DNA of 64,000 bases from Williamsia sp. DF01-3 (lineage in GTDB: Bacteria > Actinomycetota > Actinomycetes > Mycobacteriales > Mycobacteriaceae), in the NCBI RefSeq assembly GCF_023051145.1, contig NZ_JALKFS010000005.1, forward strand, positions 806,001-870,000. Direction: 5' to 3'. Shown in pieces: positions 24,047-32,385 of this stretch (position 1 is the stretch's first letter; each line of letters begins with the position of its first letter). The translations under genes were made by a program, and so were the position numbers. Below the pieces are notes generated by a model that saw only the letters and a program-made list of their open reading frames with translations, was not told the DNA's origin and made no database searches.

Positions 24047-25218
24047 CGCAAGCCTCCGAGGTCATCGGACCGCAAGATCTGTTTGGCGATGAAGTTACGA
24101 AGTACCTCCCGGGATCCGCCGGCAGTCCGGAGAACCTTGATGTCGGCGAGCGTGCGCCAGAAGGGCTGGTCGTTGTAGAGGCCGTGGCCACCGACCAGAC
24201 CGAACATTACCTTGCCGGTCAGTTCCGCGGCATCGATGGCGGCGGACTTCGCGAGTGAGGTGGCGAATGAAGGGTCCTCGCCGGATGCGATCACCGCGGC
24301 CGCTTCGTCCCGGAACCGCATCGCGGCCGAAATCGCCTGGTAGCAGTCGGTCAACTCCCATTGCAGCCCTTGAAAGTCGGTGACGACGTTCGCGCCGACC
24401 TCACGGGCGCTCGCGTAGTCGACCGCCTCGATGAATCCGCGGCGCGCCAATCCGATGAGTTCGCTGGCATTTCCGAGCCGGCTGGTGTTGAAGGTGCTCA
24501 AGAACGTCTTGAGGCCTTGCCCCGGGGAGCCGAGTACCGCGGACGACGGCACTCTCACATCGTCGAAATCGACGTCGGCCGTGGGGATCAGCCGCAGACC
24601 GATCGGATCGGTGCCCCGGGTGTGGACCCCGGCTGTGTCCATCGGCACCAGGAACGCGGTGAGGCCTTCGTCGGCGACCGCGTACACCACGGTGAGGCTG
24701 CTCTCGGCGCCCAGGTTGACGTGTGTCTTGCGCCCGTTGATGATCCACGCATCACCGTCGCGGGTGGCCGTTGTGGTCACCGAGCGCAACGCCGAGCCGA
24801 CACCGGGTTCGGAGATCGATTCACTGAAGACGATCTCTCCGCTGGCCAGACCCGGAAGCAGATCGGCCTTCTGTAAGTCTGTACCCCAGTCGAGGAGCCA
24901 GAGTTCGCCCTGGATGGCCGTCTGTGGCGAGACGATGCCGAGCCGGCCGACCTCTTCGGCGATGACGCAGTACTCCCACACACCGCCTCCGCTGCCCCCG
25001 AACTCCGGCGGTGTCACCGAGCCGACCCAGCCCCGGCGACCCATCTCCCGATAGAGGTCGACCGGGAACCGGCCCCGGCGTTCGGCCTCGTCGAAGGTCT
25101 GGCGGTGCTCGGCGGCAAACGCGGCCAAATCCTTACGGAGAGCCGCGGTTCCGGTCTTGTCTGCGGGGTCGATCGTGTTCTGGGTGTCGACGTTGGACAA
25201 CGGTGTACCGGATGTCAT
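24043..25218 (-). CDS. Acyl-CoA dehydrogenase
   Basis: A 391-aa FAD-dependent dehydrogenase. Motifs are GSVTPPEFGGSGGG, SESISEPGVGSALRSV, AWIINGRKTHVNLGAES and RTAGGSREVLRNFIAKQIL. At the helix-G position it reads STFNTSRLGNASELIG, so the Glu seen there in most of its neighbours is not obvious; the catalytic base needs a structure-guided check. No beta-type partner is adjacent. Its ATG overlaps the DUF35 stop (25215-25218), so it is coupled to the DUF35/aldolase-like pair, which suggests that it produces the enoyl-CoA that is later hydrated and cleaved. Confidence 0.85.
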   Translation of the reverse strand: MTSGTPLSNVDTQNTIDPADKTGTAALRKDLAAFAAEHRQTFDEAERRGRFPVDLYREMGRRGWVGSVTPPEFGGSGGGVWEYCVIAEEVGRLGIVSPQTAIQGELWLLDWGTDLQKADLLPGLASGEIVFSESISEPGVGSALRSVTTTATRDGDAWIINGRKTHVNLGAESSLTVVYAVADEGLTAFLVPMDTAGVHTRGTDPIGLRLIPTADVDFDDVRVPSSAVLGSPGQGLKTFLSTFNTSRLGNASELIGLARRGFIEAVDYASAREVGANVVTDFQGLQWELTDCYQAISAAMRFRDEAAAVIASGEDPSFATSLAKSAAIDAAELTGKVMFGLVGGHGLYNDQPFWRTLADIKVLRTAGGSREVLRNFIAKQILRSDDLGGLR

Positions 25219-25670
25219 CTCTGATCGTTCCTCACTCTTCGAACCAGGCGGAATTGGGGGAGTGTGACTCCGTCGAGCGTGTCGTCGAAGTGGACTTCGA
25301 CGCGTGCGCCGACGGTCACGTCGGCCGGTTCGCAATCGGATACGTTCGTGATGACGAACAACCTCGGCTGCTCGGCCAGCTCGATCATCGCCACCACGTG
25401 GGGCGCTCCGTTTCGGAAGCCTGGCAGCCTATTGCCGTGCACCGTGATGCTGCTGTAGATCGTTCCCCGCCCGGACACCTCACACCATCCGAGCGCGTCA
25501 CCGCGGTGGCAGCGCGGACAGCGAACCATCGGCGCGTGGATGAGAAGGTCGCAGCGGCTGCACTTCTGGATGCTCAGTACTCCACGGGCGGCCGATTCCC
25601 AGTAGGGCCGGGTGATGTCGTCGACGACCGGTGTCATCTGGCCGCTGGGGGCCTGGGCGTCGCTCGTCAT
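25215..25670 (-). CDS. DUF35 OB-fold protein with rubredoxin-like zinc ribbon (aldolase/thiolase partner)
   Basis: A 151-aa acyl-CoA-binding-associated protein. The N-terminal zinc ribbon has four cysteines in two C-x2-C pairs (KCSRCDL and RCPRCHRG), followed by an OB-fold (GRGTIYSSITVHGN, HVVAMIELAEQPRLF, GARVEVHFDD). DUF35 proteins pair with SCP-x thiolase-like enzymes; the DUF35 domain of ChsH2 is required by the retro-aldolase Ltp2 in cholesterol side-chain catabolism. Here ATG 25670 overlaps the stop of the thiolase-like gene (25667-25670), which supports a complex with that product. Confidence 0.88.
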   Translation of the reverse strand: MTSDAQAPSGQMTPVVDDITRPYWESAARGVLSIQKCSRCDLLIHAPMVRCPRCHRGDALGWCEVSGRGTIYSSITVHGNRLPGFRNGAPHVVAMIELAEQPRLFVITNVSDCEPADVTVGARVEVHFDDTLDGVTLPQFRLVRRVRNDQR

Positions 25671-26809
25671 GCCGCCGAGCCCAGGATGAGCGCACTGCCG
25701 CGGCTGAAGCTGTACCCCGACACGAGGGCGAGATGGGCATCGGGCACCTGACGGTCCGCGGCGGACCCACGCAACTGGGCCACGGCTTCGGCAACGTTGT
25801 TGAGCCCGTGTATGTATCCCTCTGACAGGAGGCCACCGTTCGGATTGACCGGCAGTGAGCCGCCCGTCGCGATCGCTCCGGAACCGACGAACTCGCCGGC
25901 GAGGCCCTTGTCGCAGAATCCGAAGTCCTCGATCTGGCTCAGGACCGTGTAGGTGAACGCGTCGTACAAGCACGCCACGTCGATGTCGGCAGGTCCGACG
26001 CCGGCACGTTCGAACAGCTGCTCGCGCAACCAGATCGGGAACATCGTGGTGAGGTCCGGGTACTTCTCGTACGGGACCACCGAATGGGGTCCGGCGCCGT
26101 AGGCCCAGGACCGGATCTCGACGGCCGGCCTGGCGGTGGCGTCCGTCGCCGACGTGATGACGATCGCGACCGCGCCGTCGGTCTCGAGACAGCAATCGAG
26201 CAGGTGCAGTGGCTCGGCAATCGGGCGGCACGCGAGATAGTCGTCCATGGTCATCGGTCGTCCGTTCATCACCGCCGCCGGGTTGCGCTGGGCGTTCTCA
26301 CGCATCGTCACCGCGATCGCACCGAGGTGCTCCCGGGTGGTCCCGTACTGCGCCATGTGGCGGGCGGCGGCCATCGCGGCCACCTCCACCGGCGTCGCGT
26401 AACCGTACGGGGCCATGAACTGCCGGTATCCGGCGGCCGAGCCGGTGCCGTAGTCGCCCATCCGGATCCCGCTGGCGCCGTTCATGGCGCGGTAGATCAG
26501 CACGTGCGAGGCGCGTCCGTCGGCCACGACGTCCGCTGCCGTGCCGATGAGGGCACACAACTCGGAGCCTCCGCCGACCACCGACTGCGACCAGGTCAAC
26601 GGCCCGGTACCGAGATCGGAGGCCACCTCGGACGGAGAGGCCGTGTCGTTGTCGTGATAGGTGGCGATGGCATCGATGTCGTCTACCGCGATGGCGGCAT
26701 CGGCGATCGCGCCCAGTGCTGCCTCCGTGGCCAGTTCCAGCACCGTACGGCCGGACCGGCGTGAGAACGCGGTCCGGCCGACACCGGCGATGACCGGTGT
26801 CACGGTCAC
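25667..26809 (-). CDS. Thiolase-fold Ltp-type protein, probable aldolase (no nucleophilic Cys)
   Basis: A 380-aa SCP-x/Ltp-family protein. The segment aligned to the thiolase nucleophile reads SVVGGGSELCALIG, with Gly at the Cys position. Where thiolases have His it has Tyr (VACLYDAFTYTV). Ltp2-type retro-aldolases likewise lack thiolase chemistry and use tyrosines. Together with the DUF35 partner (4-nt overlap), this supports C-C cleavage of a beta-hydroxyacyl-CoA by retro-aldol reaction, a route used when a tertiary carbon blocks thiolysis. GTG 26809 is used; GTG 26803 is an alternative. The exact substrate is unknown. Confidence 0.8.
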   Translation of the reverse strand: MTVTPVIAGVGRTAFSRRSGRTVLELATEAALGAIADAAIAVDDIDAIATYHDNDTASPSEVASDLGTGPLTWSQSVVGGGSELCALIGTAADVVADGRASHVLIYRAMNGASGIRMGDYGTGSAAGYRQFMAPYGYATPVEVAAMAAARHMAQYGTTREHLGAIAVTMRENAQRNPAAVMNGRPMTMDDYLACRPIAEPLHLLDCCLETDGAVAIVITSATDATARPAVEIRSWAYGAGPHSVVPYEKYPDLTTMFPIWLREQLFERAGVGPADIDVACLYDAFTYTVLSQIEDFGFCDKGLAGEFVGSGAIATGGSLPVNPNGGLLSEGYIHGLNNVAEAVAQLRGSAADRQVPDAHLALVSGYSFSRGSALILGSAA

Positions 26810-26849
26810 CGCGTCGCCGCCGCGGCGAAGGACGCCGCGCTGGTTTGCA

Positions 26850-28019
26850 CTAGAGACGCTCGAAAATGGTGGCGTTGGCGGTTCCTCCGCCCTCACACAT
26901 CGACTGCAGGCCGTACCGACCCCCGGTGCGCTGCAGGTACGCCAGCAATGTTGTGGCCAACCGCGTGCCCGAGGCCCCGAGGGGGTGGCCGAGCGCGATG
27001 GCACCGCCGACGGGGTTGAGTTTGGCGTCGCGCGCGCCGGTCTCGATCTGCCATGCCAGCGGAACGGGTGCAAACGCCTCGTTGATCTCGAAGGCGTCGA
27101 TCTCGTCGATGGTGAGGCCGGAGCGCTTGAGTGCCAGCGCGGTCGCTGGGATCGGTCCGGTGAGCATCTTGACCGGATCATCGCCGGTCACCACAGCGGT
27201 GTGCACGCGCGCGATCGGCGTCAGACCGAGCGAGGCGGCCTTCTCCGAGGTCATCACCAACACGGCCGAGGCCCCGTCGGAGATCTGCGACGCGTTGCCC
27301 GCGCTGATCACGCCGCCCTCGAGGAACGGGGTCTTGAGCGTTCCGAGCTTGTCGACGGTGGATCCGGGCCGGATGCCCTCGTCACGGCTCACCACGTCGT
27401 CGTCCACGGTGATCGGGACGATCTCCGTGTCGAACTCGCCGTTCTTCTGCGCGGCCGCAGCCCGTTCGTGGGAGCGCACCGAGTACTCGTCGACCTGCTG
27501 GCGGGACAGGTCCCAATCGCGGGCGATCTTCTCCGCGCCTGCACCTTGGTTGAACGAGCCGAAGAACCCGGGTGCGGTGAGTTCGTCGGCGTAGCGATCC
27601 ACCGCCGGACCACCGGACTTGCCGGTACCTTCCACCGCGGTGGCGCCCATCGGGATCGATGACATCATCTCCACACCACCTGCGACGATGATGTCCGCCT
27701 GACCTGAGACGATTGTGGCGGCGGCAGTCGAGATCGCCTGCTGGGACGACCCACACTGGCGATCGATCGTGAATCCGGGAACGTGTTCGGGCCAGCCGGC
27801 CGCCAGTACGGCCATCCGGCCGACGTTGCCGGACTGCTGGCCCACGCTCAGCACGTTGCCCCAATGCACATCGTCCACCAGGTCCGCCGAGATGCCGGCG
27901 CGCTCGATCAGCGCGTTGAGGATCTGTGCCGACAACTCCACGGCATGAACACTCGACAGGCCGCCATTGCGTTTGCCGATGGGGGTACGTGCGGTCTCGA
28001 CGATGACGGCATCACGCAT
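26850..28019 (-). CDS. Acetyl-CoA C-acyltransferase (thiolase)
   Basis: A 389-aa classical degradative thiolase. MRDAVIVETARTPIGKRNGG is the family start, DRQCGSSQQAIS contains the nucleophilic Cys (about residue 90), FEINEAFAPV and GGAIALGHPLGASG hold the catalytic His region, and CEGGGTANATIFERL the second catalytic Cys. It cleaves 3-ketoacyl-CoA to acetyl- or propionyl-CoA plus the shortened acyl-CoA. It is the promoter-proximal gene of the minus-strand cluster 28019-22583 and has a perfect 31-bp palindrome 40 nt upstream (28060-28090). Confidence 0.92.
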   Translation of the reverse strand: MRDAVIVETARTPIGKRNGGLSSVHAVELSAQILNALIERAGISADLVDDVHWGNVLSVGQQSGNVGRMAVLAAGWPEHVPGFTIDRQCGSSQQAISTAAATIVSGQADIIVAGGVEMMSSIPMGATAVEGTGKSGGPAVDRYADELTAPGFFGSFNQGAGAEKIARDWDLSRQQVDEYSVRSHERAAAAQKNGEFDTEIVPITVDDDVVSRDEGIRPGSTVDKLGTLKTPFLEGGVISAGNASQISDGASAVLVMTSEKAASLGLTPIARVHTAVVTGDDPVKMLTGPIPATALALKRSGLTIDEIDAFEINEAFAPVPLAWQIETGARDAKLNPVGGAIALGHPLGASGTRLATTLLAYLQRTGGRYGLQSMCEGGGTANATIFERL

Positions 28020-28059
28020 GGTGGTTCCAATCTCTTGATCAGGGGTGCTTGCATTCGAG

Positions 28060-28090
28060 GCTATACCGCTAACTAAATTAGCGGTATAGC
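28060..28090. promoter_or_regulatory. Perfect 31-bp palindromic operator candidate
   Basis: Arms of 13 bp, GCTATACCGCTAA (28060-28072) and TTAGCGGTATAGC (28078-28090), are exact inverted repeats around CTAAA. It lies in the divergent 179-bp gap between the thiolase (28019, minus) and TesB (28199, plus), 41 nt from the thiolase start. Its centre (CTAACTAAATTAG) resembles CTAGCTTAAGTTAG at 30740-30753. This is the strongest single operator candidate in the window, probably for a dimeric TetR- or GntR-type repressor. Confidence 0.7.
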
Positions 28091-28198
28091 TTTGGAGAAG
28101 GTTACGGGTCGACAGTTACATCGGTCACTCGGTGCACGTGGTCCGAGGACGATGTGGTCCCGAAAGTTATTGACAACGACTATTATTGGAGCCGACAC

Positions 28199-29068
28199 AT
28201 GTCAGAGCAGCACGGAGACGGCACTACCGATCCACCGGCGGCCACTACTGACGGTACAGACGAACTGTCGAGATTGATCACTCTGATCGAGCTCGAGCCT
28301 CTCGATGTCGACCGCTTTCGAGCGGTCAACGACTCCGAGCTGACCCCGGTGCGGCTGTTCGGCGGCCTGATCGCCGCACAGGCTTTGCGTGCCGCGCAAC
28401 GAACCGTGTCGGCAGAATTCGGCGTGCATTCGCTGCACACCGAGTTCCTCCGGTCCGGTCCGCCCGATGTTCCACTGACGTTGGTGGTGCACCGGTCCCG
28501 CGACGGCCGGTCGTTCGCCTCGAGGACGGTGACGGTGATCCAGTCCGACCAGGTGATCTGCACGTTGACGGCCTCATTTCACGTCGAGGAACCGAGCCCG
28601 GTCCACGAGGCTTTGATGCCGATCGTGCCGGGTCCCGACGAGGGCGAGTGGTCTCCGCCGCTCGATGCGGACTGGGGTCCCCAGCTGGCCTTCGAACACC
28701 GGGGACGACTGGAGAAGGTCGACGGCGCCGTCGTCCGGCGTTACTGGACCCGCCCGGTCGGTCCGGTACCCGACGATCCGGCGTTGCGCGCGTGTCTCTT
28801 CACCGTCTTGACCGACTTCTGGGCCATGCTGCCCGCAGTCGAATCAATCGGCCTCGATCCCATGGGCCCCACCCAGCACATCTCGCTGGACCACTCGATC
28901 TGGTTTCACCGGGACATCCCTCTCGACGAGTGGATTCTGGTCGAGCAGAGATCTGTCGCGACCGTCAACTCTCGCGGTCTGGTCTTCGGCTCGGTGTTCA
29001 GCGGCGACGGAGCGACGATCGCCAGCGTGGCCCAGGAAGCGCTGATTCGCGGCCCGCGGGGCAGCTAG
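28199..29068 (+). CDS. Acyl-CoA thioesterase II (TesB-like, double hotdog)
   Basis: A 289-aa TesB-family thioesterase. Segments are LFGGLIAAQALRAAQRTV, SLHTEFLRSGPPDVPLTL, RDGRSFASRTVTVIQSDQVI, and in the second hotdog HISLDHSIWFHRDIPLDEW and SRGLVFGSVFSGDGATIASV. The catalytic Asp of the family would be in LDHSIWFHR. ATG 28199 has TTGGAG upstream. It hydrolyses acyl-CoAs and may relieve CoA sequestration. It converges with the synthetase at 29065, with the stops overlapping. Confidence 0.9.
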   Translation: MSEQHGDGTTDPPAATTDGTDELSRLITLIELEPLDVDRFRAVNDSELTPVRLFGGLIAAQALRAAQRTVSAEFGVHSLHTEFLRSGPPDVPLTLVVHRSRDGRSFASRTVTVIQSDQVICTLTASFHVEEPSPVHEALMPIVPGPDEGEWSPPLDADWGPQLAFEHRGRLEKVDGAVVRRYWTRPVGPVPDDPALRACLFTVLTDFWAMLPAVESIGLDPMGPTQHISLDHSIWFHRDIPLDEWILVEQRSVATVNSRGLVFGSVFSGDGATIASVAQEALIRGPRGS

Positions 29069-30621
29069 TCGATGTCGGAGTAGGCGGCTCGAAGCGCCTT
29101 CTTGTCGATCTTCCCGTTGCTCAAGGTGGGAAGCTCCGACACGAAGAACACCTTGCGTGGGCTCTTGTACCCGGCCAGCCGGGTCCTGACGAAGTCCCGG
29201 ATCTCGTCGGCGTCGATCTGCGAATCCGGTGCCCGGACGATCACCGCGGTCACCGCTTCTCCCCAGCGCGCATCAGGCGTTCCGATCACCGCGCACCGGT
29301 CGATCTCCGGGTGCCCGGTGAGGGCGTCCTCGACCTCGAGCGAATACACGTTCTCGCCACCCGAGATCACCACGTCCTTCTTGCGGTCGACCAGAAAGAG
29401 GAGCCCCTCGTCGATCAGGCCGATGTCACCGGTGTGACACCAACCGTCCCGCAGCACCTCGGCGGTGCGGACACCGTCGTTCCAGTAGCCACGGAACATG
29501 GCCTCACAGCGCACCGCGATCTCCCCGGGCCGGCCGGGCTCGGCGTCGTCTCCGTCGTCGGTCACGATCCGGACGCGGGTGCCCGGGAACGGATATCCGA
29601 CCGACCGCAGACGCCGCGCATCGGTTTCGGTACCCGCGGACCGGTGCAGCTCTGGCGGCAGACCCGAGGTGATGACCTCGGTTTGGCCGTACAAGTTCAT
29701 GAAGTTGACGTTGGGCATGGTCGCGAGGGCGTCGGCCAATCCGCTACTGGTGATCGGTGCGGCCGAATAGACCACGGTACGAACAGATTTCAGTGTGGTG
29801 CCGGTGTTTCGTGCGGCGCCGACGACGTCGGCCAGCATGGTCGGTGCGAGATGTAGGACGGTGATCTGCTCGTCGGCAACCGTCGCCAGGATCCGTGCGG
29901 GATCAAACGCCTCGTGCAGAACCGCGGTGCCGCCACGAGCATGGATTCCGAGCGCCATCGCCATCGCTCCGACGTGGAACAGCGGCATGCACAAGAGGAT
30001 CCTGTCCGTCGACCCCGATCGCATCTCGCCGTTCATGGTCAGTGCCAGGCCGGCCATCTCGTGCTGACCAAGGATGCAGCCCTTGGGCTTCCCGGTTGTA
30101 CCGCTGGTGTAGATGAGGCACGCGATGTCGTCGCCGCGCGCCTCGAAGGGCGGTGCGTCGGTGGGCTCGGCCAGGAAGGCATCGAGGTTCTCGACGCCCG
30201 CCGACGGCGAGCGGTCCGACGAACCCATCCGGACGAACAACTCCACGCTGGTCAGTTCGTCCCGGATGGTTGCGATGAGGTCGTCGTACTCGGCGCCGAA
30301 GAACAGCACCCGGGGTGCGGCATCGCCGATGATGGTCACGATCTCCGGTGGGGCGAGACGGAAATTGACGGTGGCCACCACGATCCCGGAGAGGTTGCCC
30401 GCGGCCAGCACCCGGGTGAAGTCGAGAGTGTTGCGATCGAGGAGCGCGATCCGATCCTGACGGCGGATGCCGCGGGCGGCCAGTGCGGTGGCGATGGTGG
30501 CGGCGTCGGTGCGGAGTCCGCCATGCGTGAGTACCGCATCGCCCGCGACGTATGCAGGTTCGCCGGGAAATCGGATTGCGTTGTCGCAGATGGTTTGTGC
30601 GAGTGTCAGATCGGGTGGCAT
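29065..30621 (-). CDS. Acyl-CoA synthetase (FadD-like)
   Basis: A 518-aa adenylate-forming enzyme. Motifs are LIYTSGTTGKPKGCILG (P-loop), MNLYGQTEVITSG (A5), WCHTGDIGLIDEGLLFLVDR and KKDVVISGGENVYSLEVED (hinge), and LPTLSNGKIDKKALR with the catalytic Lys. It resembles FadD3/FadD17/FadD19-type and cyclohexanecarboxylate or medium-chain ligases in length, but specificity is not readable. ATG 30621 has GAAGGAAG upstream. It is transcribed divergently from the isochorismatase-fold gene at 30860, with a TTGAC-N6-GTCAA site between them. Confidence 0.9.
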   Translation of the reverse strand: MPPDLTLAQTICDNAIRFPGEPAYVAGDAVLTHGGLRTDAATIATALAARGIRRQDRIALLDRNTLDFTRVLAAGNLSGIVVATVNFRLAPPEIVTIIGDAAPRVLFFGAEYDDLIATIRDELTSVELFVRMGSSDRSPSAGVENLDAFLAEPTDAPPFEARGDDIACLIYTSGTTGKPKGCILGQHEMAGLALTMNGEMRSGSTDRILLCMPLFHVGAMAMALGIHARGGTAVLHEAFDPARILATVADEQITVLHLAPTMLADVVGAARNTGTTLKSVRTVVYSAAPITSSGLADALATMPNVNFMNLYGQTEVITSGLPPELHRSAGTETDARRLRSVGYPFPGTRVRIVTDDGDDAEPGRPGEIAVRCEAMFRGYWNDGVRTAEVLRDGWCHTGDIGLIDEGLLFLVDRKKDVVISGGENVYSLEVEDALTGHPEIDRCAVIGTPDARWGEAVTAVIVRAPDSQIDADEIRDFVRTRLAGYKSPRKVFFVSELPTLSNGKIDKKALRAAYSDID

Positions 30622-30717
30622 GATGCTTCCTTCGTCGTTCCGCGCCCAGGAGGTCAGATGCGGTGTCGGTGGGCGGCGTGATCGGGAGAACACCCCGGTC
30701 GACGTGATGAGAGTTCC

Positions 30718-30733
30718 TTGACGAAACTGTCAA
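30718..30733. promoter_or_regulatory. TTGAC-N6-GTCAA operator candidate
   Basis: TTGACGAAACTGTCAA is an inverted repeat in the divergent gap between the synthetase (30621) and the isochorismatase-fold gene (30860). Extended on both sides it matches the minus-strand reading of 1847-1865 at 16 of 18 positions, and the TTGAC-N6-GTCA layout recurs at 36757 and 36846. Probable target of one of the two paralogous TetR proteins (2959, 36022). Confidence 0.55.
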
Positions 30734-30739
30734 AAACCC

Positions 30740-30753
30740 CTAGCTTAAGTTAG
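30740..30753. promoter_or_regulatory. Near-palindrome CTAGCTTAAGTTAG
   Basis: A 14-bp near-perfect palindrome centred on CTTAAG, with one mismatched pair. It resembles the centre of the perfect palindrome at 28060-28090. It sits 107 nt upstream of ATG 30860 and beside the site at 30718-30733. Confidence 0.35.
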
Positions 30754-30859
30754 CGCCGGGTATTGCTTCAGTCAACGGCGTGTGCCGGGCGCACGTGATC
30801 GCGGTTCACCAGCTGGTGGAGGCGAGTGGGTCGCCGGCACCGACCGTGGAGGAACAACC

Positions 30860-31474
30860 ATGAGTTCGCGCAACGACTGGGATCTGTCGGGAACCGCAGT
30901 GGTCGCCATCGAATGCCAGAACGGGACGCTCGGCCAGGACGTGGCCATTCCGGCCTTGCGCGACGCCGCCGGAGACCTGGTCGATCGTGTCGATGACGTG
31001 CTGCGCGCGGCCCGGTCCCATGGCGTGCGGGTCGTGCACGCCGTGTACGAAGGAGCCCTTGGCGCAGGCAATCTCGGTACCGAGCCGTTGTGGCGGTTCA
31101 TCGGTCCCGCCTCGGCGCAGTGGGGGCCCGGAACCGTACCGACGCAGGTCCTGCCCCGATTGCTCGACCCCACCGACATCGTCTCGCCCCGCCACCACGG
31201 TCTGTCGCCGGTGCAGGGCACCGAATTGCTCTCGCTGCTCAGGAATTTCGGCATCCACACGGTCGTACTGGTCGGCGTATCGGTCAACGTTGCGGTCCTG
31301 GTGACCGCAGCGGCGGCCGCAGGCGAAGGCTTCCACGTCGTGGTTGTCCGCGACGCGGTCCGTGGCGTGCCACCGGAGTACGGCGAGATGGTGCTCGAGA
31401 ACTCGATCAGGCAGGTCGCGCGGTTGGCCCTGTCCGCCGATCTGGCCGCGCAGTGGCAGTCCGCCGCCGGGTGA
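30860..31474 (+). CDS. Isochorismatase-fold protein lacking the canonical triad (copy 2)
   Basis: 204 aa, a close paralogue of 3989-4609. Diagnostic segments are VVAIECQNGTLGQD (Glu instead of the catalytic Asp), VSPRHHGLSP (Arg instead of Lys) and VGVSVNVAVLVTA (Ala instead of Cys). The sharing of the same three substitutions with copy 1 suggests a conserved, altered function rather than random decay. Both copies also share PPEYGE. ATG 30860 has GGAGG (30848-30852). It starts a plus-strand run with the SDR, VOC and SnoaL genes. Function is unknown. Confidence 0.75.
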   Translation: MSSRNDWDLSGTAVVAIECQNGTLGQDVAIPALRDAAGDLVDRVDDVLRAARSHGVRVVHAVYEGALGAGNLGTEPLWRFIGPASAQWGPGTVPTQVLPRLLDPTDIVSPRHHGLSPVQGTELLSLLRNFGIHTVVLVGVSVNVAVLVTAAAAAGEGFHVVVVRDAVRGVPPEYGEMVLENSIRQVARLALSADLAAQWQSAAG

Positions 31475-31527
31475 GAACTCCCGCCCGGTCCCGAACATCA
31501 ACAACGTCGAACTGAGGATGGCCGCAC

Positions 31528-32385
31528 ATGGCTTTGGATAGTCCCGTAGACCTGAGCGGCAAGACCGCCTTCATCACCGGCGCCAGCCGCGGAATCGGTG
31601 CCGCGATCGGGCGTGCCTTCGCCGAATCCGGTGCCGCGGTGGTCCTGTTCGCGAAATCCGGCTCAGCGCACGCGAGTCTGCCCGGCACGGTGTACAGCGT
31701 TGCCGAGGGCATCGAGAACACCGGTGGCCGGGCCCTGGCCATCCCGGGGGACCTGCGCAACGATACGGACGTCGAATCGGCGATCGCCAAGACGGTCGAG
31801 GTCTTCGGCGGCCTCGACATCGTTGTCAACAACGCAGCTGCTTTCGACACCACGCCCACCTCACGGGTGACGATGAAACGCTACGACCTCCTGCAGGCGA
31901 TCAACGCCCGGGGCAGCTTCTCGGTGTCGCGTGCTGCCATTCCCCACCTCACGGCATCGTCGGCCGGGCACATCCTCTCGATATCCCCGCCTCTCGATCT
32001 CGACCCGAAATGGCTTGGCGCACATCTGGCTTACACGACGTCGAAGTATGCCGTCAGCCTTGCCACGCTCGGACTCGCGGCCGAACTCGCCGATTCCGGG
32101 GTCGCGGCGAACTCGCTGTGGCCGGCAACTGCGATCGCGACGGAGGCCATACGCTCGATCCTCGGCGAGGAGGTTGCCGAGCAACAGTCGCGATCGGTCG
32201 ACATCATGGCGGATGCGGCGCTGGCCATCGTCGGTCGGAAGCCGGGGGACTGTTCTGGCAATCTGTTCACCGACGAACAGGCACTGGCCGCCGTGGGCGT
32301 GACCGATCTGACGCAGTACCGCATCGGCGCCGGCAACTTGTCCCGCAGCTATTTCGTGCCCGAAGATGTCGAGGTCGGCTCGTGA
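31528..32385 (+). CDS. Short-chain dehydrogenase/reductase (HSDL2-like)
   Basis: A 285-aa classical SDR. The NAD(P) loop is ITGASRGIG (residues about 16-24), VVNNAAAF is the NNAG variant, SISPPLDLDPKW occupies the catalytic Ser strand, and AYTTSKYAVS provides YxxxK. The SPPL...W...AYTxSKY arrangement is characteristic of the hydroxysteroid-dehydrogenase-like-2 branch. It probably oxidises a hydroxyacyl-CoA or ring hydroxyl. Its stop (TGA 32383-32385) overlaps the GTG of the VOC gene. Confidence 0.87.
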   Translation: MALDSPVDLSGKTAFITGASRGIGAAIGRAFAESGAAVVLFAKSGSAHASLPGTVYSVAEGIENTGGRALAIPGDLRNDTDVESAIAKTVEVFGGLDIVVNNAAAFDTTPTSRVTMKRYDLLQAINARGSFSVSRAAIPHLTASSAGHILSISPPLDLDPKWLGAHLAYTTSKYAVSLATLGLAAELADSGVAANSLWPATAIATEAIRSILGEEVAEQQSRSVDIMADAALAIVGRKPGDCSGNLFTDEQALAAVGVTDLTQYRIGAGNLSRSYFVPEDVEVGS

